A stretch of 22,075 nt of DNA. Origin: a virus. The DNA is taken from IMG/VR virus record IMGVR_UViG_3300030085_000608, positions 3,656-25,730 of that record; one strand, given 5' to 3'. Shown here one piece after another: positions 9,608 to 14,487 of the stretch (its first letter is position 1; the number at the start of each line of letters is the position of its first letter). The position numbers and the translations under genes were made by a program. A model generated the notes under the pieces. That model was not told the DNA's origin. It did no database searches and saw nothing but the letters and a program-made list of their open reading frames with translations.

Positions 9608-10111
9608 CTACGAACTATATTTGTTAACTACAACTCCTCCGCGTGTATTTGTATTAATTTGCTCTTGTTTAGCAACTTGTTCTTCTAATTTAGATAGTCC
9701 GTTTACTACATCTCCCATCTTAGATAAGTTAGCAACCAAATCCTTTGCATGGAATATTGGCCTACCATTATCGTCCATCAATGTAAGATCTACAGTTTCA
9801 AAATACTTTTGTAGTTTTATTACAGACGATCTAGCAGCATTCAGTAGTTTTACTGCAGATGTTTCTTTTAATTTTTTATATGTGTCGCAAGCTGCTTGTA
9901 CTTTTGTAGATACTTTAGATTCCTTACCATACACACCTAACATCACTTCATTATGTCTAGAGTCTAAGTCATATACTGCATATGGCGACTTGTGATCACA
10001 CATAAAGTAAACATATGCAAGTTCTTTTGCATTCAGATTCTTGAACTCCAAAATACTTTTAGCATATGGAGAAGGTACTGCTACATTATCAACTATCTCT
10101 AGTAATTCCAT
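9608..10111 (-). CDS. Helical protein, possible small terminase subunit
   Basis: The 167-residue product starts MELLEIVDNVAVPSPYAKSI. It contains a conserved-looking central part (ELAYVYFMCDHKSPYAVYDL), a long helical stretch with a possible coiled coil (SKLEEQVAKQEQINTN), and a short tail TRGGVVVNKYSS. Small terminases are of this size, pair DNA recognition with a helical oligomerisation core, and are usually encoded just upstream of TerL. Here one small gene lies between. No clear helix-turn-helix is visible, so the terminase label is only a candidate; a head-completion or virion protein is also possible. Its start overlaps the HU/IHF-like gene by 23 bases. Confidence 0.7.
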   Translation of the reverse strand: MELLEIVDNVAVPSPYAKSILEFKNLNAKELAYVYFMCDHKSPYAVYDLDSRHNEVMLGVYGKESKVSTKVQAACDTYKKLKETSAVKLLNAARSSVIKLQKYFETVDLTLMDDNGRPIFHAKDLVANLSKMGDVVNGLSKLEEQVAKQEQINTNTRGGVVVNKYSS

Positions 10112-10304
10112 TTATTATATCTCTTCTTTCTTTTTTGGAGTGAAACTTTCCAAAGTATGGCAGTCTAACAGAGTCAAATTTACCTTCTGCCATAACCTTA
10201 GCCACATACTTAAACTGACTGTTTACAATCTTTTCTATTTTCTCTAACGGTAAATTATGCTTCGTTGCTAGAGTCTGTATTATCTCCTTCTTTGACTTCG
10301 CCAT
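10089..10304 (-). CDS. HU/IHF-like DNA-bending protein
   Basis: The 71-residue product starts MAKSKKEIIQTLATKHNLP. An N-terminal helical pair resembles the dimerisation part of HU/IHF (KxxIIxxLAxKxxLPxxxIEKIV). It is followed by SVRLPYFGKFHSKKERR, which matches the strand leading into the DNA-binding arm (the GxGxF-like turn is here YFGKF). HU is about 90 residues, so the arm and last helix are shortened. Genes of this type are a recurring member of crAss-like late blocks near the terminase, which supports the call. It probably bends DNA during packaging, replication or late transcription. It overlaps the zinc-ribbon gene by 50 bases and the next gene by 23. Confidence 0.72.
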   Translation of the reverse strand: MAKSKKEIIQTLATKHNLPLEKIEKIVNSQFKYVAKVMAEGKFDSVRLPYFGKFHSKKERRDIINGITRDS

Positions 10305-10560
10305 TGTCTAATACCTGTGTTTTCCACTTACCTATTGGGCATGTAGTTGTTTTCCATTTTGCTTTATGCTGTATCAAGCAACCACACTTACCGCATCTCA
10401 TTTTATCTTTTACCAAATGTACACAAGCATTACAATCTGCTAGTCTTTGTCTATAATCTGTTTCAGATACATTCGGTGCTCCTTCTGCTACATACTTTGC
10501 TAGGTCTTTGCTAAAACTCTTAGCCATTGCCCATATTCCAGGTGTTTTATTTTCACTCAT
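10255..10560 (-). CDS. Small zinc-ribbon protein
   Basis: The 101-residue product has the Cys pattern CNACVHL...MRCGKCGCLI...TTCPIGKW. Two CxxC pairs and further Cys make a compact treble-clef or ribbon-like zinc site between residues 43 and 76, and the CPxGKW ending is shared with small zinc-binding phage proteins. The N-terminal 35 residues are helical and basic; the last 20 are acidic and disordered. The site probably binds zinc and DNA, RNA or protein; the exact role is unknown. The start lies 8 bases inside the upstream winged-helix gene, and the HU/IHF-like start lies inside this gene, a tight translationally coupled cassette. Confidence 0.75.
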   Translation of the reverse strand: MSENKTPGIWAMAKSFSKDLAKYVAEGAPNVSETDYRQRLADCNACVHLVKDKMRCGKCGCLIQHKAKWKTTTCPIGKWKTQVLDNGEVKEGDNTDSSNEA

Positions 10561-10888
10561 CTTTCCAGTTTATGTTTACCTCTACCTTTACAGTTTCTAA
10601 ATCTAGTAATCTATTAAGTATATAGTTCTTATTCTCTTTACGTATAGCTTTTTTGTCTTTCATCTTCTTTACGTAGTTGTTCAAGGTGTTAAAGTCAGAC
10701 AAGCCTAGTACTTTTGCAGCTTCTTTCTTAACTTTTGCAGAGCATACGTTAGGATCTTCTAATACCTTAGCAGTATCAACAAGTGCTGACAAAACTCTAA
10801 GCTCTGTAGATGTCAGATTAAACACACCATTCCAGAACTGTAAATACTTAAGTGTAGAGTTTACGTTAATCGTTATCTTCTGTTCCAT
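10553..10888 (-). CDS. Winged-helix-like protein
   Basis: The 111-residue product contains LTSTELRVLSALVDTAKV, then AKVKKEAAKVLGLSDFNTLNNYVKKMKDKKAI, then KNYILNRLLDLE. This order (helix, helix, a recognition helix that could read DNA, and a short wing) is typical of winged-helix proteins such as replication initiators and transcription regulators. It ends in a short hydrophobic and charged strand (VKVEVNINWKDE). Because it lies in the late block upstream of TerL, it may regulate late genes or provide DNA recognition for packaging as an unrecognised small terminase; both are inference. It overlaps its neighbours by 23 and 8 bases. Confidence 0.7.
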   Translation of the reverse strand: MEQKITINVNSTLKYLQFWNGVFNLTSTELRVLSALVDTAKVLEDPNVCSAKVKKEAAKVLGLSDFNTLNNYVKKMKDKKAIRKENKNYILNRLLDLETVKVEVNINWKDE

Positions 10889-11048
10889 TCGCTTCTTCTT
10901 TTTCTTTTAGATACGCAGCAAGTATAGCTTCATACTGCTCTATCTTTAGTTTTTGGTTTTCTAGCAGTTCATACACAGCATATTCTACCTTCATAGGCTG
11001 ACCATCTATGTATATTCTACGTTTATTCTTCTTCTTCGCCGCTTTCAT
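10866..11048 (-). CDS. Small basic-then-acidic helical protein
   Basis: The 60-residue product begins MKAAKKKNKRRIYIDGQPM and continues as one long helix rich in Glu and Lys (YELLENQKLKIEQYEAILAAYLKEKEEAN), probably a short coiled coil. No family was recognised. It overlaps the upstream gene by 26 bases and the winged-helix gene by 23, in a different frame each time, so coding is supported by packing and by the continuous late operon. Confidence 0.6.
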   Translation of the reverse strand: MKAAKKKNKRRIYIDGQPMKVEYAVYELLENQKLKIEQYEAILAAYLKEKEEANGTEDND

Positions 11049-11214
11049 CTATTACTGTTACTATTAATGTATACTCATGGTCACCTATCAAAACTTGTAT
11101 GTCCCATGTACAATTTATATTTTTTTCTGACCACATTTCTAACTTTGTTTCAAATTCATCGTACAATCTAAAAAGCTCTTCCCAGCTACTCGTCTGAAAT
11201 TTTGTTTTTATCAT
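11023..11214 (-). CDS. Small acidic protein of unknown role
   Basis: The 63-residue product (starts MIKTKFQTSSWEELFRLYDE) has an N-terminal helix, then a beta-rich segment (CTWDIQVLIGDHEYTLIVTVIDE) and a Glu-rich end. Nothing in it identifies a family. It overlaps the preceding gene by 29 bases and the following gene by 26, consistent with the compact layout here. Confidence 0.6.
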   Translation of the reverse strand: MIKTKFQTSSWEELFRLYDEFETKLEMWSEKNINCTWDIQVLIGDHEYTLIVTVIDESGEEEE

Positions 11215-11452
11215 CTTTAAATTCTATTGTAGCTCGACCATCTTCCACAACTATCTGTGCTGTTTTAGATTGTCTATTAAATTCTTCTATATAAGTAGCC
11301 ACATCATCTCTGGTACACAAGAATGACAGGAACACAGACATTTCTTTGGCTGCTCTAGCTGTGGAATCACGCAATTCATTTGTTTTTTGCGTGTGTTCTA
11401 CAAGATCCAAGTAATCTTTTAGATCTATTGTAACTGTACCAGGCATTTTCAT
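11186..11452 (-). CDS. Small protein of unknown role after the co-chaperonin
   Basis: The 88-residue product (starts MKMPGTVTIDLKDYLDLVEH) has an N-terminal strand and helix, a charged helical middle (ELRDSTARAAKEMSVFLSFL) and a strand pair near the end (AQIVVEDGRATIEFKDD). No family was recognised. Its ATG shares one base with the co-chaperonin stop (TAATG), so it is probably translated by ribosomes that finish that gene. A second ATG two codons downstream could also be used. Confidence 0.65.
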   Translation of the reverse strand: MKMPGTVTIDLKDYLDLVEHTQKTNELRDSTARAAKEMSVFLSFLCTRDDVATYIEEFNRQSKTAQIVVEDGRATIEFKDDKNKISDE

Positions 11453-11727
11453 TAGAACTTGCCTAATACTTGGAACTCACTAACAAATAAGTACTGTACC
11501 TCATCAATATGAATCAGCATTGCCTCTGTATTTGGGTCTACCATTATCTTGTCACCCTTCTTACACTGCGTAACTTGCGGTCCTACCGCCAATACTTCTA
11601 CGATATTTGTTTGTAATTGCCTAGCTGTCGCGTCATCTAGAATGATGCCGGACTTAGTCTTCTTTGCGTCTGGTCTTGGTGTTACAATCCAAGCACCAAA
11701 TGGTTTAAATGTTAATTCGTTTGCCAT
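11452..11727 (-). CDS. GroES-like co-chaperonin (Cpn10)
   Basis: GroES caps GroEL and helps fold substrates; T4 replaces it with gp31 to fold its capsid protein. The 91-residue product, close to the 95-100 of bacterial GroES, follows the family order. It has an opening strand and PxRPD (residues 17-20), a mobile loop with KTKSGIIL (23-30; the hydrophobic triplet binds GroEL), VEVLAVGP (43-50), KKGDKIMVDP (56-65) and a closing YLFVSEFQVLG (79-89). As the first gene of the late block it would be made just when capsid protein needs folding. I infer that it partners with host GroEL; no GroEL is in the window. It is preceded by a good promoter candidate with a leader of about 20 bases. Confidence 0.85.
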   Translation of the reverse strand: MANELTFKPFGAWIVTPRPDAKKTKSGIILDDATARQLQTNIVEVLAVGPQVTQCKKGDKIMVDPNTEAMLIHIDEVQYLFVSEFQVLGKF

Positions 11728-11753
11728 TATTATCTATTATTAGTTCAATAATG

Positions 11754-11786
11754 CAAAGGTATAACAAAATATTTTATAAATCCAAG
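11754..11786 (-). promoter_or_regulatory. Candidate late promoter, Bacteroidota type
   Basis: Read leftward, the -7 box is TACCTTTG (complement of 11754-11761), an exact match to the Bacteroidota TAnnTTTG pattern. Twenty bases upstream lies CTTGG (complement of 11782-11786), a partial match to the -33 TTTG box. A start about 7 bases downstream of the -7 box would give a leader of about 20 bases before the co-chaperonin ATG at 11727. The whole late block could begin here. Confidence 0.55.
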
Positions 11787-11789
11787 TGT

Positions 11790-12191
11790 TTTGTGAAGAA
11801 CTTCACTATTAGATACACCTCACCCCTAGGCGTTTGACTATTTCAGTTGGGATTTTACCGCTGGCAGTGCTGTCTTTTGAACTACCCAAGGACACTAAAA
11901 CTGATGTTGATTCATCACACTTACCTCTGTGTAATGTGCCCTAACCGTTGGCTATACCCGCCCTTTTAGAAGCTATTGGAGAAAACTCTATTCTCTATTT
12001 GAGAACTACAATCCAACGTCTGACCCCATAACTACCTCTCGGCCCTCTGGGGTGATACACGTATTGTGTGCTTCTGAATGCAAAACTACTAAAAAATTTT
12101 TAACCACCAAAATTTTTGAGAGCGTAGGGGTATTATGAAACACACCCCAACCTAATTAGAGTATTAACAGTACCCCCGGGTACACAAAACT
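11790..12191. other. Structured noncoding region between the divergent gene blocks
   Basis: About 400 bases without a convincing gene on either strand. Many short perfect helices are visible on the plus strand: TGATG 11902-11906 with CATCA 11913-11917; an eight-pair hairpin with one bulge at 11916-11938; TTCTC 11991-11995 with GAGAA 12001-12005; CGTTGG 11946-11951 with CCAACG 12013-12018; ACCCCA 12023-12028 with TGGGGT 12048-12053; ACAC 12057-12060 with GTGT 12066-12069; and GGGGT 12127-12131 with ACCCC 12144-12148. On the minus strand three stretches look like tRNA D-arm halves but lack T-arms. The region is visibly richer in G and C than neighbouring spacers. It may encode a structured RNA, or hold an origin or control elements; none can be fixed from sequence alone. 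Confidence 0.5.
12170..12183 (+). promoter_or_regulatory. Short hairpin just upstream of a start codon
   Basis: GTACC at 12170-12174 pairs with GGTAC at 12179-12183 around a CCCG loop. It ends 8 bases before the ATG at 12192. A GC-rich hairpin this close could protect the 5' end of the message or limit ribosome entry. No Bacteroidota-type promoter was found upstream for this gene. Confidence 0.35.
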
Positions 12192-12497
12192 ATGATTATG
12201 CAAACGAATGTTGCAGGTGTAGTAGTAGGTTCAGTAGCTCGTACCTATGAAGGAGACACGTACTATAGAGCTACAGCAAAGACAGCAGAAGGACTGATTT
12301 CCTTTAAAATGGCAGAGCGTCCTAATTCAGGACAAAATGTTTTGCTAGACATTTACAAGAAAGGTACCAAGCTACCATTTGGCGACGGTTCTATTCTTGA
12401 AAAAGATTTAGCAGTATGTAAGTTGGATAACTTCGATATTGAGGTTGTGAAGACAGCAGATGCTTTGTTGAAAGAGTTAGAGGGTATTACATTGTAA
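12192..12497 (+). CDS. Small beta-rich protein, function unknown
   Basis: The 101-residue product starts MIMQTNVAGVVVGSVAR; a second ATG at 12198 is also plausible. It alternates short strands (VVVGSVARTYEG, YYRATAKTAEGLISFKM, NVLLDIYKKG) with a short helix at the end (TADALLKELEG). That pattern and size would suit an OB-fold or similar small barrel, such as a single-strand DNA-binding protein, but no signature residues prove it. It is the first rightward gene after the divergent region and ends just before a terminator-like hairpin, so it is probably a single-gene unit expressed early. Confidence 0.75.
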   Translation: MIMQTNVAGVVVGSVARTYEGDTYYRATAKTAEGLISFKMAERPNSGQNVLLDIYKKGTKLPFGDGSILEKDLAVCKLDNFDIEVVKTADALLKELEGITL

Positions 12498-12522
12498 TAC
12501 CTTTTATCTATCAACACAACAT

Positions 12523-12567
12523 AAGTGTGTGAATGCGTCAACTAGACTGTATTCACCACTTTTGTCT
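12523..12567 (+). terminator. Terminator-like hairpin
   Basis: AAGTG 12523-12527 plus GTGAAT 12529-12534 pair with ATTCAC 12551-12556 plus CACTT 12557-12561, eleven pairs with one bulged T. Three more pairs are possible inside (GTC with GAC). The 3' arm runs into TTTG. The U-run is short, so termination may be partial. Confidence 0.5.
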
Positions 12568-12591
12568 ATCTTTTACTAATCAATAGGTTTA
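12561..12591 (+). promoter_or_regulatory. Candidate promoter for the 52-codon gene and downstream RNA
   Basis: TTTG at 12561-12564 and TAGGTTTA at 12584-12591 are separated by 19 bases, matching the Bacteroidota -33/-7 arrangement except for the last base of the -7 box. A start near 12598 would leave a leader of about 17 bases before the ATG at 12615. The -7 box also lies within a six-pair hairpin (AATAGG 12582-12587 with CCTATT 12594-12599). The -33 box directly abuts the terminator-like hairpin. Confidence 0.4.
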
Positions 12592-12614
12592 TTCCTATTA
12601 CATTATATATCATT

Positions 12615-12773
12615 ATGTTCGAATATACACACGAAGTAATTGAAGAAAGCTCAGGCCAATCTTGGGGCATATTTCCTAATGAAAGTATGGCTAAGATTAT
12701 GCAAGAGGAGCTAAACAGAAGATTTAGATCTATTAAATACAATAGATTCTTTATGGTTAAGCTAATAAAATAG
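12615..12773 (+). CDS. Mini-protein of 52 residues, unknown
   Basis: An ATG at 12615 opens 52 codons ending in TAG. The product starts MFEYTHEVIEESSGQSWGIF and continues with a helix SMAKIMQEELNRRFRSIKYN and a hydrophobic end FFMVKLIK. A helix of alternating acidic and basic residues after a short strand suggests a small folded protein. No family was recognised. Support is the open frame, the preceding promoter candidate and codon use like that of its neighbours; it is too short for certainty. Confidence 0.5.
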   Translation: MFEYTHEVIEESSGQSWGIFPNESMAKIMQEELNRRFRSIKYNRFFMVKLIK

Positions 12774-13056
12774 AAAGGACGTACTATTAGTCAATACAAT
12801 TGGCAACGTCGTATTCCTAAGCAAGAAGACAAACTGCTTTATTTAAAACTTTACCCGGAAGATGAGTAGATCCATAACCTGACGAAATAAACTAAGGGAA
12901 AGCCTTAGTCTAAGATGATTCTAGTTTAACACTAGACGGAATAGGTTTAAACACATATAAAATAACAAGGTTTGTGATGTGAAATTCATCAGCAGGCCTC
13001 TTGACCTTTCAGCCGTTAGAGTCGGTAATAGATAGAGACTTGTTATTTTATTTTTA
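12774..13056 (+). other. Structured RNA leader ahead of the ribozyme
   Basis: No gene is visible in these 283 bases. Three perfect helices stand out on the plus strand: ACTAAGG 12891-12897 with CCTTAGT 12903-12909 (loop GAAAG); TCTAGT 12920-12925 with ACTAGA 12931-12936 (loop TTAAC); and a 13-pair helix, ATAAAATAACAAG 12957-12969 with CTTGTTATTTTAT 13039-13051. The last encloses a 69-base domain containing TGATG/CATCA (12975-12979, 12987-12991) and CCG/CGG (13013-13015, 13023-13025) helices. It ends 5 bases before the ribozyme. It may be a folding platform, a ligand-sensing domain or a protective structure. Confidence 0.6.
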
Positions 13057-13106
13057 GATATACTGATGAGCTTTCAATAAGCGAAACACCTTAGGGTGTC
13101 TATATC
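13057..13106 (+). ncRNA. Type I hammerhead self-cleaving ribozyme
   Basis: All parts of the hammerhead occur in order. Stem I 5' strand is GATATA (13057-13062), followed by core CTGATGA (13063-13069). Stem II is GCTT/AAGC with loop TCAAT (13070-13082), then core GAAA (13083-13086). Stem III is CACC/GGTG with loop TTAG (13087-13098), then TC (13099-13100), completing a GUC cleavage triplet. Stem I closes with TATATC (13101-13106), pairing all six bases of its 5' strand. Ends open through stem I, so it is type I. Cleavage is predicted between 13100 and 13101, leaving a 5'-OH on a message whose ATG is 11 bases downstream (13112). Every invariant core base is present. Stem II is short (four pairs), and loop-loop contacts that speed cleavage cannot be judged by eye. 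Confidence 0.93.
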
Positions 13107-13111
13107 AACCA

Positions 13112-13354
13112 ATGTTATATGTTATGACTTATTATACTTACGGCAGACTAAAGTTCTGCTATCAATTGTTAGCGTTTCTTACAGGTATTATATCTATAAT
13201 ACTTGCAATATTCGCTATTGTTAATACTTCAATTTTGTACGGCTGTGCAACAGCTGTTACAGTAATCTTAACTGCATTGTTCATCAAAAGATCTGAGATG
13301 TATCAGACAAAGATGGACAACTGGAGTTACAAACACTATTTAGACAATGAATAG
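13112..13354 (+). CDS. Small membrane protein with two transmembrane helices
   Basis: The 80-residue product starts MLYVMTYYTYGRLKFCYQ; an in-frame ATG at codon 5 could also start it. It has two hydrophobic segments, about residues 18-37 (LLAFLTGIISIILAIFAIV) and 42-58 (YGCATAVTVILTALFI), then a charged tail KRSEMYQTKMDNWSYKHYLDNE. That makes an inner-membrane hairpin with both ends probably inside. The length fits several phage groups (class II holins, superinfection-exclusion proteins), with no motif to decide. Its stop overlaps the lipoprotein start by 8 bases, so the two are translationally coupled. The hammerhead just upstream would cut its leader to 11 bases. Confidence 0.8.
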   Translation: MLYVMTYYTYGRLKFCYQLLAFLTGIISIILAIFAIVNTSILYGCATAVTVILTALFIKRSEMYQTKMDNWSYKHYLDNE

Positions 13355-13850
13355 TAATTATACCCTCAAGGACTTAGCAGTACTGATTGTACTCTTTGTC
13401 CTTGCGGTGTGGTTAACATCGTGCGATAAAAGAGAAGATGAGTATAATGATATGATGTCAACAGCTACTGTTGCTGTCATGGAAGATAACTCTTACACTT
13501 CGTTTGTTACATATAGCTGCGATGATACAGTAAACACATACATTGTAGAAGATGTACAGTTTGGTGTAGCATATGTAGTTAACCTAGCTCGTATACCATT
13601 TATCAATGATATAAATGACGAGTTTGAGTTTTATGCTATGAAAGATGGCATAAAGTATACAGGAGATGATGTACTACAACGCTTAGTACCACCACCTGGT
13701 CTTAGTATTATCAATGTTCTTGTTGATGCTGAAATACCATACAACGAAAAGATTAGTGTGTATGTATTAAAAGAACATATTCACGACTATGAATATTTTA
13801 TCCAGAAAGGATCTAATGTAGTTCAACTACAGATAGATTGGATATACTAA
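13347..13850 (+). CDS. Phage-encoded lipoprotein with export-signal-like tail
   Basis: The 167-residue product has a short charged N-terminus, a hydrophobic segment (LAVLIVLFVLAVW, residues 10-22) and a lipobox LTSC with Cys26 as the lipidation site. The residues after the cysteine, DKREDE, are rich in acid and lysine. In Bacteroidota such a +2 to +6 signature can direct lipoproteins to the cell surface; the exact consensus varies by genus, so surface export is inference. The mature part is mostly beta (strands around VTYSCDD, GVAYVVNLARI, INVLVDAEI, ISVYVLKEH, VVQLQIDWIY) without known catalytic residues. Coupling to the two-helix membrane protein and proximity to a third membrane mini-protein suggest a host-envelope task such as superinfection exclusion. 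An outer-membrane spanin is less likely at this size. Confidence 0.82.
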   Translation: MNSNYTLKDLAVLIVLFVLAVWLTSCDKREDEYNDMMSTATVAVMEDNSYTSFVTYSCDDTVNTYIVEDVQFGVAYVVNLARIPFINDINDEFEFYAMKDGIKYTGDDVLQRLVPPPGLSIINVLVDAEIPYNEKISVYVLKEHIHDYEYFIQKGSNVVQLQIDWIY

Positions 13851-13861
13851 ACTTATTAATC

Positions 13862-13972
13862 ATGAAGATAATACTACCAATAGTAAAGTTTTTAATTTAT
13901 TGTGTATGTGCGTGTGTAATTGCTAGTACAGCAATTGTATTCGCACTGTACACTTTACATACATTGAGTTAA
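13862..13972 (+). CDS. Single-span membrane mini-protein, 36 residues
   Basis: ATG at 13862 opens 36 codons: MKIILPIVKFLIYCVCACVI followed by ASTAIVFALYTLHTLS. Almost the whole product is one hydrophobic helix with a single Lys at each side of the N-terminal part and three Cys in its core. Its TAA shares a base with the next ATG (TAATG at 13970-13974), which strongly supports real coding despite the length. It lies 11 bases after the lipoprotein stop, so the three membrane or envelope genes form one cassette. Confidence 0.62.
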   Translation: MKIILPIVKFLIYCVCACVIASTAIVFALYTLHTLS

Positions 13973-14487
13973 TGGAAGATCAACTAAAAGAATTCGTAAA
14001 TAGAATGAAAAACGTAGAAGAAATAGAAAAGCATCACGAGACACTTGATGTTGCATTTAAGTATCATCACAAATATGGTGAAGGAGATGACTTAAAAATT
14101 GATTTTGAAATGATGACTTTAAGTAAAATGACAGCTAACTTCTTTAAGTTTGACGATCTTAAGTGGACATTAGTCTATTCAGATAAGAAAGATGGAATAG
14201 GACTTGATCGTTTTGCAAGAGCAACTGTTAACTTTACTAATGGATATTATATATCTATTATAAACGGCATGTATTCACAGGGTGGTGTAGATGAGTATGA
14301 ACTTGCTATCTTAGACAAAGATGGTATATGTTATGATACAGAACTAGCTGATGATGTTGTAGGATTTCTTACTATGGAAGATATAGAACGGTTTGTGCGT
14401 GATGTATCTAAATTACCTGATTGCCGGACAAGAATGAAAGTGTGGCACAGAATGTCAGAAGAAGATAAACAAAACCCTGAAGTATAA
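13972..14487 (+). CDS. Protein of 171 residues, unknown
   Basis: The product starts MEDQLKEFVNRMKNVEEIEK. The first 35 residues are helical, then a beta-rich middle (FDDLKWTLVYSDKKDG, ATVNFTNGYYISIINGMYS, YELAILDKDGICYDT) and a final helical part (LTMEDIERFVRDVSKL). No signal, membrane segment or known catalytic motif was found, so it is a soluble cytoplasmic protein. It is coupled to the mini membrane gene by a one-base overlap and ends before the second structured noncoding region. The fold resembles small phage accessory proteins in general; no specific function is claimed. Confidence 0.75.
   Translation: MEDQLKEFVNRMKNVEEIEKHHETLDVAFKYHHKYGEGDDLKIDFEMMTLSKMTANFFKFDDLKWTLVYSDKKDGIGLDRFARATVNFTNGYYISIINGMYSQGGVDEYELAILDKDGICYDTELADDVVGFLTMEDIERFVRDVSKLPDCRTRMKVWHRMSEEDKQNPEV

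Noticed and set aside
9579-9995. Plus-strand 138-codon frame opposite the 167- and 92-residue genes
   Set aside because: Antisense to well-packed genes of the late operon; Ser/Thr/Leu-rich composition typical of a shadow frame. The same reason rejects 3855-4238, 8695-8922, 1762-1962 and the minus-strand frames across the replication genes.
1-11727. Alternative genetic code with TAG or TGA read as sense, known in some crAss-like phages
   Set aside because: All large genes are full length under the standard code; TerL ends with TAG, the DnaA-like and DnaB-like genes end with TGA, and coupled starts sit exactly at these stops.
11820-12080. Complete tRNA genes in the divergent intergenic region
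   Set aside because: D-arm and anticodon-like parts can be drawn on the minus strand, but there are no T-arms with GTTC loops and no acceptor 3' strands. I do not call any tRNA gene.
12879-12910. CTGACGA followed by GGGAAAG as a second hammerhead
   Set aside because: The bases between CTGACGA and GAAA do not form stem II, and GAAA lies in the loop of a perfect ACTAAGG/CCTTAGT hairpin. No stem I partner exists.
13112-13850. Holin/spanin lysis cassette
   Set aside because: A two-span protein followed by a lipoprotein can suggest holin and outer spanin, but no endolysin or inner spanin is near, and a 167-residue beta-rich lipoprotein is large for an outer spanin. Not excluded, only unsupported.
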